From positions 124,001-188,000 of the forward strand of contig QQVM01000016.1 of assembly GCA_003389385.1 (NCBI GenBank): a stretch of DNA of 64,000 nucleotides. Direction: 5' to 3'. Position 1 is the stretch's first letter. Every line of letters begins with the position of its first letter. Both the position numbers and the translations under genes were made by a program. Shown here piece after piece: positions 8,749 through 19,257 of this stretch. The notes below the pieces were generated by a model, which worked only from the letters and a program-made list of their open reading frames with translations, was not told the origin of the DNA and made no database searches. This DNA is from Bacteroidota bacterium. GTDB lineage: Bacteria; Bacteroidota; Bacteroidia; AKYH767-A; 2013-40CM-41-45.

Positions 8749-11109
8749 ATGTTCCAGAAGTTCCAAAGATTTTCCGCCCCGATCCCGCAGATACTGCTTA
8801 TCAGTATAATGCTGATCGTAAGCGCATGTAGCCCGATGAAGCATGTACCTGAAGGAAGTCATTTGCTTGTAAAGAATAACATCATCACTGATAAGGACAT
8901 CATTGAAACAAGCAAGTTCGAAGACCTTATTAAGCAAAAGCCAAATCGCCAATTGCTTGGGATCTACAAATTTCATCTGAACATGTACAATCTGGGCAAT
9001 AGAGGAAAGGAAACACGCTTTAAAAACTGGCTGAAAAAAATCGGTGAAGAACCTACCCTGCTTGATTCAGTTCAGACCTGGAGAACACGCAATCAGTTCA
9101 GACTTCTATTGAATCAGAAGGGATTTTTTAATTGCGTTGTCAGTGACACTACAGAACTCAGAAAGAAAAAAGCAATCGTCAATTATTACATTCAGTACAA
9201 TGAGCTGTACACATTGAGGAATATAAAATACGATACCAAGGATCCTAATATCAAGGGCTACATCGACTTTTTCAAAAACACTAGTCTGCTCAGAGCAGGT
9301 GAAGCTTATGATGAAGAATTATTCAATAAGGAAAGAGAAAGAATCAGTTCTGAACTGAAGGACAGGGGTTATTATTACTTCAATAAAAACTACATCACTT
9401 TCACCGTCGACAGCTCACTCAACTCCCATCAGGCGGATGTAAGCTTATACATCAACAGAATCAATGAAAACATTGATCCTTCTTTGGCCGGTGTCAGACC
9501 GATTGCAAATCATCAGTCATTTTATCTGAATACAATTTACATACGAACTGATTATAATCCCAGAGATCCATACGGGACAGTCCGTTCAGACACGATCGTG
9601 TATAAAGGATTTCATATTATCAGTTCGGATTCAGTCAGGTATTTAAAAGACGATGTTCTTCTGAATAATATTTTCATTTCAAAAGGTGACCGTTATCTGC
9701 AGCGTGACCTTGACTACACATACAACAGACTTCAGGATTTGAATATATTCAAGTTCATCAACATTTCATTTACTGAAGTGCCCAGAGATTCTGTTCAGAC
9801 AGCATATCTTCTTGACGTGAGCATACAACTCACGCCAATGGAAAAGCAGGACTTTACTACTGAAGCAGAAGCAACCAATACCGGTGGAAATTTCGGAATT
9901 GCCGGAAGTTTTGGCTACAGAAACAAAAACGTGTTCAGCGGAGCTGAGGTCTTTGAATTAAAGTTTAAAGGCGCACTCGAAGTGCTGCCTAATTTTGGCG
10001 ATTCTTTGCGCGACAACAAGGTGCTGTTCTTTAACACCTATGAACTCGGACCTGACGCTTCACTTTCTTTTAAAAAATTCCTGCTGCCTGGATTCATCAG
10101 CAAGAATACTTCGAGGTATTTCAATCCTCGAAGCGTATTGAACGCAGGATTCAATTTCCAGGAAAGGCCTGATTACAAACGCTCCATTCTTAATGCCTCC
10201 TTTGGATACAACTGGCAACTGTCACGAAGCCAGCGATGGCTGGTTTATCCGGTAAATGTCAACTCTGTATACGTTGAACCTACTCCGGCATTCACTGCAC
10301 GCCTCGACTCTTTGCGTGACCCGCGCCTGAGTTACAGTTACGAATCGCACCTCATTCCAAGCTCTCGTGCTACCTGGATATTCAACAATCAGGCAGTGAG
10401 AGTGAATAAAAACTTTGTGCAGTTCCGTGCAAATCTTGAATGGTCAGGACAAATTTTGCGCGCTCTGGCTCCTTCTCTTAACTTGAAGAAAGATGATCTT
10501 GGTAATTTCCAGGTATTTGGGATACCGTTTTCCCAATTTATAAAACCGGATGTGGACATGAGTTACCACATGCGCATTGACCTGAACAATACATTGGTTT
10601 ATCGTTTCGCGGCAGGAGTTGGATTTCCTTTTGGTAATTCAAGCGTTCTTCCGTTTGAGAAAAGTTTCTTTGCCGGAGGTCCCAACAGTCTCAGAGCATG
10701 GAACGCACGAACTCTCGGTCCGGGTTCATACCAAAAGACTGTGAACATTGAACAAAGCGGAGACATTAAACTCGAAGCCAATGTAGAGTACCGCTCGTTT
10801 CTGTTTAATGTACTCGAAGGAGCAAAACTCGAAGGAGCACTTTTTGCTGATGCAGGAAACATCTGGACAAGAAATGAAGACATCGGCAGACCGGGTTCAG
10901 AATTCAAAGTTGAAAATCTTATGTCTGAACTCGGACTCGGTGCAGGTGCCGGCCTGCGCTTCAATTTTTCTTTTTTCATTCTGAGATTCGATGGTGCCGT
11001 GAAATTGCGCGACCCTTCTCTTCAGATTAATAAGAGATGGGTGTACCCTAATCAGAAATTCGTCATAGGTGATATCACTGTCAGCCTTGCGATCGGATAT
11101 CCGTTCTGA
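8749..11109 (+). CDS. tamL: TamL-like BamA-family outer-membrane lipoprotein
   Basis: Omp85-superfamily protein of 786 residues. The N-terminus has a lipoprotein signal with lipobox IVSAC, so the mature protein starts at a lipidated cysteine. This is the hallmark of the Bacteroidota TamL branch as opposed to BamA. POTRA-like regions span roughly residues 30-380. The C-terminal half is a beta-barrel with the FFAGGPNSLRAW motif, which resembles the strand-6 loop motif of Omp85 proteins, and it ends in an aromatic residue (SLAIGYPF). TamL-type proteins help insert or maintain outer-membrane proteins, and the F. johnsoniae homologue is reported to be essential. The partner TamB gene is not in this window. 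The ATG at 8749 is chosen over TTG at 8737 because the latter sits inside the -7 box. Confidence 0.87.
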   Translation: MFQKFQRFSAPIPQILLISIMLIVSACSPMKHVPEGSHLLVKNNIITDKDIIETSKFEDLIKQKPNRQLLGIYKFHLNMYNLGNRGKETRFKNWLKKIGEEPTLLDSVQTWRTRNQFRLLLNQKGFFNCVVSDTTELRKKKAIVNYYIQYNELYTLRNIKYDTKDPNIKGYIDFFKNTSLLRAGEAYDEELFNKERERISSELKDRGYYYFNKNYITFTVDSSLNSHQADVSLYINRINENIDPSLAGVRPIANHQSFYLNTIYIRTDYNPRDPYGTVRSDTIVYKGFHIISSDSVRYLKDDVLLNNIFISKGDRYLQRDLDYTYNRLQDLNIFKFINISFTEVPRDSVQTAYLLDVSIQLTPMEKQDFTTEAEATNTGGNFGIAGSFGYRNKNVFSGAEVFELKFKGALEVLPNFGDSLRDNKVLFFNTYELGPDASLSFKKFLLPGFISKNTSRYFNPRSVLNAGFNFQERPDYKRSILNASFGYNWQLSRSQRWLVYPVNVNSVYVEPTPAFTARLDSLRDPRLSYSYESHLIPSSRATWIFNNQAVRVNKNFVQFRANLEWSGQILRALAPSLNLKKDDLGNFQVFGIPFSQFIKPDVDMSYHMRIDLNNTLVYRFAAGVGFPFGNSSVLPFEKSFFAGGPNSLRAWNARTLGPGSYQKTVNIEQSGDIKLEANVEYRSFLFNVLEGAKLEGALFADAGNIWTRNEDIGRPGSEFKVENLMSELGLGAGAGLRFNFSFFILRFDGAVKLRDPSLQINKRWVYPNQKFVIGDITVSLAIGYPF

Positions 11110-11210
11110 AACATGATTCAATTTCATCATTCAGCCTGAAGCCAAAGTTTTGTTATATTTTATGCGGAAAATGAATGAGAAAGCGCATTTTCTAATTCAA
11201 AATTCTGTCT

Positions 11211-11218
11211 TAGTTTTG
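11211..11218 (+). promoter_or_regulatory. -7 box TAGTTTTG for fructose-bisphosphate aldolase
   Basis: Exact TAnnTTTG match, 28 bases before the ATG at 11247. No clear -33 element is seen. Confidence 0.45.
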
Positions 11219-11246
11219 TCAGCCCAATTCAATTAATTATTTAAAC

Positions 11247-12305
11247 ATGTCAATTCAGAAAATTACCGAACTGCTCGGTCCTGCGGCCAAAAGCCTTCTC
11301 GAACATAATTGCCAAACTATTAGCAAGGATCATCTCCATTTGCCCGGACCTGATTTCGTGGACAGAATTTTCGCGCCAAGCAACAGGAATAACAATGTAC
11401 TGAGGAGTTTGCATTCCATTTACAATCACGGAAGACTCGCAGGTTCTGGTTATGTTTCCATACTTCCGGTTGACCAGGGAATTGAACATTCCGCCGGAGC
11501 GTCATTTGCTCCCAACCCGATTTTTTTCGACCCTGAAAACATTATCAAACTAGCCATTGAAGGAGGATGCAATGCAGTAGCTTCAACATATGGTGTACTG
11601 GCAAGCGTTTCAAGAAAGTACGCACACAAGATTCCATTTGTCGTCAAGATAAATCATAATGAGTTCTTGTCATATCCGAACAAGTACGATCAGATCATGT
11701 TTGGAAGCATCAGAGAAGCATGGAACCTTGGCGCTGCAGCAGTCGGCGCGACCATCTATTACGGTTCGGAAGAATCTTCCAGACAGATACAGGAAGTGAG
11801 TGAAGCATTTGAATATGCTCATGAACTAGGAATGGCTACTATACTCTGGTGCTATATGAGAAACAGCGACTTCAAGAAAGATGGCACCGATTATCATACT
11901 GCCGCAGACCTTACAGGTCAGGCCAATCATCTGGGAGTGACAATTCAGGCCGACATCATCAAGCAAAAACTTCCTACAAACAACGGAGGATACACAGCGA
12001 TCAAGTTTGGCAAAACACATCCTAAAGTTTATTCTGAACTCTCCAGCGAACATCCAATCGACCTGTGCAGATACCAGGTAGTGAATTGCTACATGGGAAG
12101 AGCCGGACTAATCAATTCAGGCGGTGAATCCAAGGGCGCCAGCGATCTTTCGGAAGCGGTGACAACGGCTGTAGTTAATAAAAGAGCAGGCGGACAAGGA
12201 CTTATATCCGGAAGGAAAGCATTTCAGAAACCTATGAAAGAAGGAATTGAATTATTGAATATGATTCAGGACGTTTATCTGAGTAAGGAGATCAGCATCG
12301 CTTGA
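11247..12305 (+). CDS. fbaB: Class I fructose-bisphosphate aldolase (FbaB/DhnA type)
   Basis: Cleaves fructose-1,6-bisphosphate to dihydroxyacetone phosphate and glyceraldehyde-3-phosphate through a lysine Schiff base, in glycolysis and gluconeogenesis. The 352-residue sequence has the DhnA-family segments [24 protein letters not shown] and, near the C-terminus, [17 protein letters not shown] for phosphate binding. The lysine of the VKINHN or AIKFGKTHP segment is a candidate Schiff-base residue. I cannot decide which from sequence alone. accD follows 43 bases downstream on the same strand. Confidence 0.9.
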   Translation: MSIQKITELLGPAAKSLLEHNCQTISKDHLHLPGPDFVDRIFAPSNRNNNVLRSLHSIYNHGRLAGSGYVSILPVDQGIEHSAGASFAPNPIFFDPENIIKLAIEGGCNAVASTYGVLASVSRKYAHKIPFVVKINHNEFLSYPNKYDQIMFGSIREAWNLGAAAVGATIYYGSEESSRQIQEVSEAFEYAHELGMATILWCYMRNSDFKKDGTDYHTAADLTGQANHLGVTIQADIIKQKLPTNNGGYTAIKFGKTHPKVYSELSSEHPIDLCRYQVVNCYMGRAGLINSGGESKGASDLSEAVTTAVVNKRAGGQGLISGRKAFQKPMKEGIELLNMIQDVYLSKEISIA

Positions 12306-12348
12306 TTATTTTGCATTTCGTATCTTCATTGAAATTTAGTCATACACT

Positions 12349-13194
12349 ATGTCCTGGTTCAAAAGAATAAAAGAAGGCATTACCACCTCCACCAAAGAGA
12401 AAAAAGAAACTCCGGAAGGCCTTTGGCACAAATGCCCAACCTGTAAAACCATCATCCCAACCAAGGATCATGAAACACATATGTATGTCTGTACCGAATG
12501 CGGGCATCACGACCGAATTGGTTCTGCTGAATATTTTGAAATCCTTTTTGATGACAACCGTTTTGAAGAACTGGATGCAGACTTGAAATCCGACGATCCT
12601 CTGCAATTCATAGACACAAAAAAATATACAGACAGAGTCAGGGAAACCGAGAAAAAGACTGGACTGAAAGATGCCATCCGCACAGCCGGAGGGGATATTG
12701 ACGGCCAGGCCATTATCGTGGCTTGCATGGATTTTAAATTCATCGGAGGATCTATGGGATCTGTAGTAGGAGAAAAAATCTCCCGAGCTATTGACCATGC
12801 TTTGAATAAGAAAGTTCCGCTCATGATAATCTCCAAATCCGGAGGTGCCAGAATGATGGAAGCCGCATTCTCACTGATGCAAATGGCTAAAACATCAGCT
12901 AAATTAACCTTGTTGGCAGATGCCAGACTGCCATATATTTCACTCCTGACAGACCCCACAACTGGTGGAGTAACAGCATCTTATGCCATGCTGGGGGACT
13001 TCAACATTGCTGAGCCGGGCGCACTCATCGGCTTTGCCGGTCCCAGAGTTGTGAAGGAGACGATTGGAAAAGACCTTCCAAAAGGATTCCAGACTGCAGA
13101 ATTTGTCCTGGAACATGGATTCCTTGATTTCATTGTAGACCGTAGGGAGCTTAAAAGCAAAATCTCCACTCTTTTGAGAATGCTTAAAAATTAA
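12349..13194 (+). CDS. accD: Acetyl-CoA carboxylase carboxyltransferase subunit beta
   Basis: AccD of 281 residues. With AccA it transfers the carboxyl group from biotin carboxyl carrier protein to acetyl-CoA in fatty-acid synthesis. The N-terminal zinc ribbon is visible as CPTC (about 29-32) and CTEC (about 48-51). The crotonase-like body contains [43 protein letters not shown] and [13 protein letters not shown], the usual oxyanion-hole and CoA-site segments. A TATTTTG -7-like box at 12307-12313 could give it its own promoter, although it may also be cotranscribed with the aldolase gene. Confidence 0.96.
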   Translation: MSWFKRIKEGITTSTKEKKETPEGLWHKCPTCKTIIPTKDHETHMYVCTECGHHDRIGSAEYFEILFDDNRFEELDADLKSDDPLQFIDTKKYTDRVRETEKKTGLKDAIRTAGGDIDGQAIIVACMDFKFIGGSMGSVVGEKISRAIDHALNKKVPLMIISKSGGARMMEAAFSLMQMAKTSAKLTLLADARLPYISLLTDPTTGGVTASYAMLGDFNIAEPGALIGFAGPRVVKETIGKDLPKGFQTAEFVLEHGFLDFIVDRRELKSKISTLLRMLKN

Positions 13195-13204
13195 TTTATT
13201 ATAC

Positions 13205-13233
13205 TTGTTTGTTCTGAAATTTCAGTACATTTG
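13205..13233 (+). promoter_or_regulatory. rpsO promoter (TTG, 18-bp spacer, TACATTTG)
   Basis: TTG at 13205-13207 and TACATTTG at 13226-13233 match the Bacteroidota -33/-7 pattern. The ATG of rpsO follows 26 bases later. Confidence 0.6.
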
Positions 13234-13259
13234 CAGTCCTAAAAATTGAAAGAAGAAAA

Positions 13260-13529
13260 ATGAAGCTGAATCAAGAAGCAAAGAAGCAGATTTTTAAAAA
13301 ATTTGGCGGTTCTGAAACAAATACCGGTTCCTCTGAAGGTCAAATTGCCCTTTTTACAGAAAGAATCGCATCCATGACTGAGCACCTTCGAATTAAACAG
13401 AAGGATCACTCGACAGAGCGTTCTTTGATACGCCTGGTTGGTAAGCGCAGAAGGCTGCTGGACTACCTCCACAAAACGGATATTGAAAGATACCGTAAGA
13501 TCATCTCAGATCTGAACATCCGAAAATAA
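13260..13529 (+). CDS. rpsO: 30S ribosomal protein S15
   Basis: Primary 16S rRNA-binding protein of the 30S platform, 89 residues, the usual size. Diagnostic segments are GSSEGQIALFTERIASMTEHL, KDHSTERSLIRLVGKRRRLLDYL and RYRKIISDL. The neighbour pnp follows after a hairpin, the classic rpsO-pnp order in which S15 production and mRNA decay are linked in other bacteria. It has its own promoter immediately upstream. Confidence 0.98.
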   Translation: MKLNQEAKKQIFKKFGGSETNTGSSEGQIALFTERIASMTEHLRIKQKDHSTERSLIRLVGKRRRLLDYLHKTDIERYRKIISDLNIRK

Positions 13530-13548
13530 TTTCACCATTAAGAGTATT

Positions 13549-13580
13549 AAAGGCAATTCCAAGGATTGCCTTTTTTTCTT
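13549..13580 (+). terminator. Rho-independent terminator between rpsO and pnp
   Basis: AAAGGCAAT and ATTGCCTTT (13549-13557, 13565-13573) form a 9-bp stem with a 7-base loop, followed by a T-rich tract. It would end or attenuate rpsO transcripts before pnp. Confidence 0.85.
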
Positions 13581-13611
13581 TTTTAGATATATATAAATAA
13601 GCAACAAGAAG

Positions 13612-15783
13612 ATGTCGAACAAAGCAATCATTAAAGAATTTGACCTCGGTGACGGAAGGAAAATCACCATTGAAACAGGCCGCCTCGCCAAGCAGGCAGA
13701 TGGCTCAGTCGTAGTACGCATGGGAGATGCCATGCTTCTTGCGACAGTAGTATCCAATGTAGAAATCAAGGAAGGAACAGATTTCCTCCCGCTCTCTGTG
13801 GATTACCAGGAGAAGTTCGCCTCAGTGGGAAGATTCCCCGGCGGGTTCCTCAAGAGAGAAGGCAGGATGTCTGAATATGAAATCCTCATTAGCCGCTTGG
13901 TTGACAGGGCCCTCAGACCTATGTTCCCGGACAATTACCATGCAGACACACAAGTGATGATATCGCTCATCTCCGGTGATCCACGTGTTCAGCCCGATGC
14001 ACTTGCAGGCCTTGCAGCATCAGCCGCAATTACGATCTCAGACATTCCCTTCAACGGTCCGATTTCAGAAGTGAGAATCGCGAGAGTTGAAGGTAAGATG
14101 CTTGTAAACCCTTATACTGAAGATATCGAAAAAGCAGATCTTGACCTCATCGTTGCCGGCTCAATGGACAGTATCGTGATGGTGGAAGGCGAGATGAAAG
14201 AGGTGACTGAAGAAGTGATGCTTGAAGCAATCAAAGCTGCCCATGAAGCTATCAAGATTCAGTGCCAGGCTCAGCTTGAGCTGCGTGAACTTTGCGGCAA
14301 CAAGCCTAAGCGTGAATACGAACACGAAGTGAATGACGAGGAACTGCGCAAAGACATTCGCGCAGCAGTCTATGATAAAGTTTACGCGGTTGCGAAGTCG
14401 GCCAACCCGAACAAGCAGCAGCGTAAAGAGAACTTCAAGGCAATCCTTGAGGAATATGTTTCCAAATTTTCAGAAGAAGAACTCGAAGAGAAATCAGCCA
14501 TGATCAAGCGTTACTTCCACGATGTGGAAAGCGAGGCCATGCGCAACTGCATTCTCGATGAAGGTATTCGCCTCGATGGAAGAAAGACAACAGACATTCG
14601 TCCTATATGGGCTGAAGTTGACTACCTCCCTTCCACTCACGGCTCTGCAATATTCACACGCGGTGAAACTCAGTCACTCACTACAGTTACTTTGGGAAGC
14701 AAACTTGACGAGCAGATGATTGACGTAGCCATGAGAGAAGGCTCCAGCAAGTTTCTCCTGCAGTATAACTTCCCTGCATTCTCTACCGGAGAAGTGAAGC
14801 CAAACAGAGGTCCTGCCAGAAGAGAAATCGGCCACGGAAACCTGGCCATGCGTTCACTCAAAGTTATTCTCCCGAATGAAAATGATTGTCCGTATACAAT
14901 TAGAGTGGTATCAGATATACTCGAATCAAATGGTTCATCTTCCATGGCCACCGTTTGCGCAGGAACATTGGCGCTGATGGACTCAGGTGTGAAGATCACC
15001 CGTCCTGCTTCAGGCATCGCGATGGGACTCATCATGGATGAGAAAGGACGTTACGCTGTACTGAGTGATATCCTGGGTGATGAAGATCACCTTGGCGACA
15101 TGGACTTCAAAGTAACAGGAACAGAAAAAGGAATCTGTGCCTGCCAGATGGACCTGAAAATCCAGGGACTTTCTTTTGAGATCATGCTGAAAGCCCTCTT
15201 CCAGGCGAGAGAAGGACGCATGCACATTCTCAATGAAATGCTTAAGGCAATCCCTGAGCCTCGTGCAGATTACAAGCCACATGCACCGAGAATCGAGAAG
15301 ATGATTATCGCAAAAGAATTTATCGGCGCTGTTATCGGACCAGGCGGTAAAGTGATCCAGGAAATGCAGCGTGAAACTAACACCACCATATCTATAGAAG
15401 AAGTGAACAATGAAGGAATCATCGAGATCTCTTCTGTAGACAAGGCCGGCATTGAAGCTGCCAAGGCAAAGATCAAAGGCATAGTAGCTATTCCTGAGAT
15501 CGGAGAGATCTACGAAGGAAAGGTGAAAAACATCATGGACTTCGGAGCATTCATCGAATTCATGCCTGGCAAGGACGGACTACTTCACATATCAGAAATC
15601 ACATGGGAGCGTCTTGACACCATGAAAGGAGTATTCACTGAAGGAGATTTGGTTAAAGTGAAACTTATTGATGTGGACAAGAAGACCGGCAAGTTCAGAC
15701 TTTCAAGAAAAGTGCTTCTTCCAAAACCTGAAAATGCAAATCAGGATGGTGGAAGGCCACAGAGAAAGCAGCCTCAGAGTTAA
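13612..15783 (+). CDS. pnp: Polyribonucleotide nucleotidyltransferase (PNPase)
   Basis: 3'-to-5' phosphorolytic exoribonuclease of the RNA degradation machinery, 723 residues. Two RNase PH domains flank an alpha-helical domain (roughly 1-210 and 300-540; [20 protein letters not shown] and [21 protein letters not shown] are visible). A KH domain follows at about 560-620 ([19 protein letters not shown]) and an S1 domain at about 625-695 ([24 protein letters not shown]). The charged tail is short. The length is normal, and rpoD follows as is common in this phylum. Confidence 0.98.
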   Translation: MSNKAIIKEFDLGDGRKITIETGRLAKQADGSVVVRMGDAMLLATVVSNVEIKEGTDFLPLSVDYQEKFASVGRFPGGFLKREGRMSEYEILISRLVDRALRPMFPDNYHADTQVMISLISGDPRVQPDALAGLAASAAITISDIPFNGPISEVRIARVEGKMLVNPYTEDIEKADLDLIVAGSMDSIVMVEGEMKEVTEEVMLEAIKAAHEAIKIQCQAQLELRELCGNKPKREYEHEVNDEELRKDIRAAVYDKVYAVAKSANPNKQQRKENFKAILEEYVSKFSEEELEEKSAMIKRYFHDVESEAMRNCILDEGIRLDGRKTTDIRPIWAEVDYLPSTHGSAIFTRGETQSLTTVTLGSKLDEQMIDVAMREGSSKFLLQYNFPAFSTGEVKPNRGPARREIGHGNLAMRSLKVILPNENDCPYTIRVVSDILESNGSSSMATVCAGTLALMDSGVKITRPASGIAMGLIMDEKGRYAVLSDILGDEDHLGDMDFKVTGTEKGICACQMDLKIQGLSFEIMLKALFQAREGRMHILNEMLKAIPEPRADYKPHAPRIEKMIIAKEFIGAVIGPGGKVIQEMQRETNTTISIEEVNNEGIIEISSVDKAGIEAAKAKIKGIVAIPEIGEIYEGKVKNIMDFGAFIEFMPGKDGLLHISEITWERLDTMKGVFTEGDLVKVKLIDVDKKTGKFRLSRKVLLPKPENANQDGGRPQRKQPQS

Positions 15784-16091
15784 AAATCCCGCTTATGATT
15801 CTTTTTATTGATCGTAAGCATCAAAAATCCTTCAATCTTTAATGAAAGCAAGCCTCGTGCTTGCTTTCGTCGTTTATGCGAAATATTGACTTTTTTAAGT
15901 GATTTTTCAATAAAATGAAAGATCTGAGACTCTTTTTAAATTCATTTATCACAAGGCAGCTGTAAGAATGCAAAGCCCCTTTTTAAAATTTCCTGAAACT
16001 TACATGAAAGGTTCACGTTTCAAACGCATATCAATTTTATTGACACGGTTAAACAAAACAACAAAACTTATTTAAATAAAAGTACAGAAGC
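15784..16091. other. pnp-rpoD spacer with a perfect 10-bp hairpin
   Basis: This 308-base gap has no gene. GAAAGCAAGC (15844-15853) and GCTTGCTTTC (15859-15868) form a perfect stem with a 5-base loop. There is no T-run after it, so it is either a processed 3' end for pnp or a protein site rather than a standard terminator. The rest is AT-rich and probably holds the rpoD promoter, which I could not place with confidence. Confidence 0.5.
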
Positions 16092-16958
16092 ATGAGACAA
16101 CTAAAGATTACAAAGCAGGTAACGAATCGTGAAACAGCATCCCTCGACAAGTATTTGCAGGAAATTGGAAGGGTTGAACTGATCACCGCGGAGGAGGAAG
16201 TGAGACTTGCCCAGCTTATCAAGAAAGGCGATTCAAAAGCCCTTGAGCGACTCACCAAAGCGAACCTGCGATTTGTCGTATCAGTAGCCAAGCAATATCA
16301 GAATCAAGGCCTTACTCTGGGTGACCTTATTAATGAAGGAAACCTCGGACTAATCAAAGCCGCACAGCGTTTCGATGAAACACGCGGATTCAAATTCATC
16401 TCCTACGCGGTATGGTGGATTCGCCAGTCAATTCTGCAGGCATTGGCAGAGCAGTCAAGAATTGTTCGTCTGCCGCTTAATAAAATCGGTTCAATCAATA
16501 AAATCAACAAAACATTCTCTGTACTCGAACAGGAATACGAACGCGAACCATCTACTGAAGAAATAGCCACAGCAATGAAAATTTCTGTTGACGAAATACA
16601 GGACGCGATGCGCACTTCCGGCAGGCATATATCAATGGATGCTCCCCTTACCCAGGGTGAAGACGGAACACTGATCGACGTACTTGGCGACGATGACCAA
16701 CCGCATCCTGACAGCACACTAATCACGGAATCTCTCAGAAGAGAAGTTGAAAGAGCACTTTACACACTCACTACCCGTGAAGCAGACGTAATCCGCCTCT
16801 ACTTCGGACTGGCAGAAGGAGAACAACCGATGACACTCGAAGAAATCGGCGACCGTTTCGATCTCACGCGAGAAAGAGTGAGACAGATAAAAGAAAAAGC
16901 GATCCGTCGCCTAAAGCATACCTCACGCAGTAAAATATTAAAAACTTATCTCGGCTGA
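16092..16958 (+). CDS. rpoD: Primary RNA polymerase sigma factor (RpoD/SigA type)
   Basis: Sigma-70 family factor of 288 residues that directs RNA polymerase to housekeeping promoters. It lacks the N-terminal region 1.1 and the non-conserved insert, which is normal for the Bacteroidota primary sigma factor. Regions 1.2 ([10 protein letters not shown]), 2 ([37 protein letters not shown]), 3 and 4.2 ([27 protein letters not shown]) are complete. The TAnnTTTG boxes noted in this window are the promoters such a sigma factor recognises. Confidence 0.95.
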   Translation: MRQLKITKQVTNRETASLDKYLQEIGRVELITAEEEVRLAQLIKKGDSKALERLTKANLRFVVSVAKQYQNQGLTLGDLINEGNLGLIKAAQRFDETRGFKFISYAVWWIRQSILQALAEQSRIVRLPLNKIGSINKINKTFSVLEQEYEREPSTEEIATAMKISVDEIQDAMRTSGRHISMDAPLTQGEDGTLIDVLGDDDQPHPDSTLITESLRREVERALYTLTTREADVIRLYFGLAEGEQPMTLEEIGDRFDLTRERVRQIKEKAIRRLKHTSRSKILKTYLG

Positions 16959-16981
16959 TAAAGCCTGGTGATCCCGCAGGA

Positions 16982-17010
16982 AAGAGGAAATGACATTGTC
17001 GTTTCCTCTT
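16982..17010 (+). terminator. Hairpin terminator after rpoD
   Basis: A 13-bp stem with one T-G pair (16982-16994 with 16998-17010) and a 3-base loop is followed by a moderately T-rich tract. It lies just past the rpoD stop. Confidence 0.65.
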
Positions 17011-17072
17011 CTGCTTTTCAGGAGGTTCTATTTCATTATTATTAATAAATTTGAATCTCAAATATTCAATTT

Positions 17073-17720
17073 ATGGCCATTATCGCTCCTTCCATTCTTT
17101 CAGCAGACTTCGCCAATCTTCAGCGTGACATTGAGATGATCAATAAAAGCAAGGCTGACTGGTTTCACATAGATATCATGGACGGAGTATTTGTTCCTAA
17201 TATATCATTTGGCTTTCCTGTTTTAAGTGCTATAGCTAAACACGCGAAAAAACCTCTGGATGTTCATCTGATGATTGTTCAGCCTGAAAAATACATTACA
17301 CGCTTCCGTGATGCCGGGGCAAATGTTCTAACTGTTCATCTTGAAGCATGCCCTCACCTCCACCGCTGCATACAGGAAATTAAGCAGGCAGGGATGCAGG
17401 CAGGGGTCGCCATCAATCCGCATACCCCGGTCTCAATGCTTGAAGACATCATATCCGAGATTGATCTTGTTTGCATGATGAGTGTTAACCCCGGTTTCGG
17501 AGGACAAAAATTCATCGATCATACTTTTGAGAAATGCCGCATGTTAAACGACATCACTTCAAAAAGAAATGTAAGTGTAAAAATTGAAATTGACGGAGGC
17601 GTGGACCTGATTAACGCAGCTGCGCTTGTGAAAGCCGGAGCAGATGTGCTTGTAGCGGGTAATACAGTTTTTTCTTCGAAAGATCCTCTGGCTACCATAG
17701 AAGAACTGAAGAGCTTTTAA
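17073..17720 (+). CDS. rpe: Ribulose-phosphate 3-epimerase
   Basis: TIM-barrel enzyme of 215 residues that interconverts ribulose-5-phosphate and xylulose-5-phosphate in the pentose phosphate pathway. Signature segments are IAPSILSADFANL, HIDIMDGVFVPNISFG (metal-binding His and catalytic Asp), DVHLMI, MSVNPGFGGQKFI (phosphate loop) and EIDGGV with the second catalytic Asp. The length is typical. It sits between rpoD and a T9SS cargo gene on the same strand, without obvious operon partners. Confidence 0.97.
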   Translation: MAIIAPSILSADFANLQRDIEMINKSKADWFHIDIMDGVFVPNISFGFPVLSAIAKHAKKPLDVHLMIVQPEKYITRFRDAGANVLTVHLEACPHLHRCIQEIKQAGMQAGVAINPHTPVSMLEDIISEIDLVCMMSVNPGFGGQKFIDHTFEKCRMLNDITSKRNVSVKIEIDGGVDLINAAALVKAGADVLVAGNTVFSSKDPLATIEELKSF

Positions 17721-17837
17721 AAGCGCTGAATCACAGTATAATACTGCAGTGAAAAAGAATGTGAAAATCAGAATTTCTTCACGGTCGAAATAATTATGAG
17801 ATTTTATTATATTTATTAAAATTCAAATTGAATTCTC

Positions 17838-19205
17838 ATGAAAAAATTTCTACTCATTCTTCTCTTATTTTCTTTTTGTAAAAAAACAATAAAGGCGCAG
17901 CCAATTCCGAATGCAGATTTTGAAAACTGGACACTGACTCCTTATTCAGAACCCGATGGATGGTTCACAAGTGGAATTTTCAATCTGTTAGAGCACGGTG
18001 TGATCAATGTTACGCAAGTTCCCGGAAATACAGGAAGCGCTATTCGTATGGAAACAGTGGTAGTTGGAGGCGATACGCTGGAGGCTGTGATTACAAACAC
18101 CTTCGGTGATCCGCTTTCAGGAGAAGGCGGTGTTCCTTTCTCTCAGCAGGCGACAGATATTGAGGGGATGTACCGCTTTAATCTTCCGGGGAATGACTCT
18201 GCATTGCTTCTTGTGATCTTTAAAAACAACGGTACCATAATCAGCACAGATATTTTTAAAATCAGAGGAAGCGGATCGCAAATGACTTTTGCTCCGTTCT
18301 CCTTCCCGGTTTCTCTTGCTTCAATGCCTGATTCCGTGATTATTGCAGCCACATCCAGCAACCTCATCAGCAACACCGGAGTTGAACATGGCAGCTGGCT
18401 GGAGCTTGATGATCTCAGATTCACTGGGCCCGGCGTAACGCAACAAATCCCCAATGCAGATTTTGAAAATTGGATGAACAAATCATATGACATTGCAGAC
18501 GGATGGTCAAATTACACCATTGGAATCAGCAGAAGCAGTGACAGCCACTCCGGCAACTATGCAATGCGGATGGAGAATATGTACTTTGATGGCATGGTAC
18601 AGATGGCATCAGTGACCAGCGGAGAAATCACAAATACCGGAACGAATGCAGGACACCCCTATTCTCAACTTTCAGATACTCTCAGAGGCTACTATAAATA
18701 TGTGACAAGCGGAAGCGACAGCGCCACCATCATTGTTTCTCTCAGCAATGCCGGAGCACTTGTCGGCTGGAATATTTTGCTGCTCCCTCCTGCTTCTGCT
18801 TATACATTTTTTGAAATGCCCTTTGACGCAGCTATTCTGCCGGATTCAATCAGGCTTGACATTTACGCATCAAGCTTTCCTTATGACCAGATGATTGACG
18901 GTTCAGCATTATATATTGATCACCTGAGTTTGAGTTCACTCAGTACATTCATCAGAAATTCTGACAGTAATAATGACAGCCCTGCACTAGCCTATCCAAA
19001 TCCTTTTCATGATAAGCTGCGTTTCACGTCTGTGAACAAATCTTTCAACACTACCTACAGAATATTCGATACAGGAGGATCGCTTTTGAAGGAATTGAAT
19101 TCATCAACATCAGAATTCAATGCTGAAGACCTTGCACCCGGGCTTTACATTCTTGAAATGCGAAGTGAAGACAGTGTTACAAGGCAAAAACTGATCAGAA
19201 GATAA
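17838..19205 (+). CDS. T9SS cargo protein with two tandem NADFENW domains
   Basis: 455-residue secreted protein. A Sec signal peptide (MKKFLLILLLFSFCKKTIKAQ) is followed by two related domains of about 180 residues. The first starts PIPNADFENWTLTPYSEPDGW and the second IPNADFENWMNKSYDIADGW. Each is followed by a segment with SGNYAMRME- or GSAIRME-like strands, suggesting a jelly-roll (carbohydrate-binding-like) fold. The C-terminal 80 residues are a T9SS type A sorting tail (LAYPNPFHDKLRF, ...LAPGLYILEM..., basic end). The binding target is unknown. A polysaccharide-binding role is inference from the fold guess. Confidence 0.8.
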   Translation: MKKFLLILLLFSFCKKTIKAQPIPNADFENWTLTPYSEPDGWFTSGIFNLLEHGVINVTQVPGNTGSAIRMETVVVGGDTLEAVITNTFGDPLSGEGGVPFSQQATDIEGMYRFNLPGNDSALLLVIFKNNGTIISTDIFKIRGSGSQMTFAPFSFPVSLASMPDSVIIAATSSNLISNTGVEHGSWLELDDLRFTGPGVTQQIPNADFENWMNKSYDIADGWSNYTIGISRSSDSHSGNYAMRMENMYFDGMVQMASVTSGEITNTGTNAGHPYSQLSDTLRGYYKYVTSGSDSATIIVSLSNAGALVGWNILLLPPASAYTFFEMPFDAAILPDSIRLDIYASSFPYDQMIDGSALYIDHLSLSSLSTFIRNSDSNNDSPALAYPNPFHDKLRFTSVNKSFNTTYRIFDTGGSLLKELNSSTSEFNAEDLAPGLYILEMRSEDSVTRQKLIRR

Positions 19206-19226
19206 TCAGGATTATGAATGAATGAT

Positions 19227-19257
19227 AAATGCTCCGGAATTTCCGGGGCATTTCTTA
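19227..19257. terminator. Bidirectional hairpin terminator
   Basis: AAATGCTCCGG (19227-19237) and CCGGGGCATTT (19243-19253) pair over 11 bp with one T-G wobble. The hairpin sits between the convergent cargo and dehydrogenase genes. Confidence 0.75.

Noticed and set aside
10599-10979. 126-codon minus-strand frame inside tamL
   Set aside because: It is antisense to the conserved barrel region; its composition is biased (Pro, Ser, Ala) and it has no motif.
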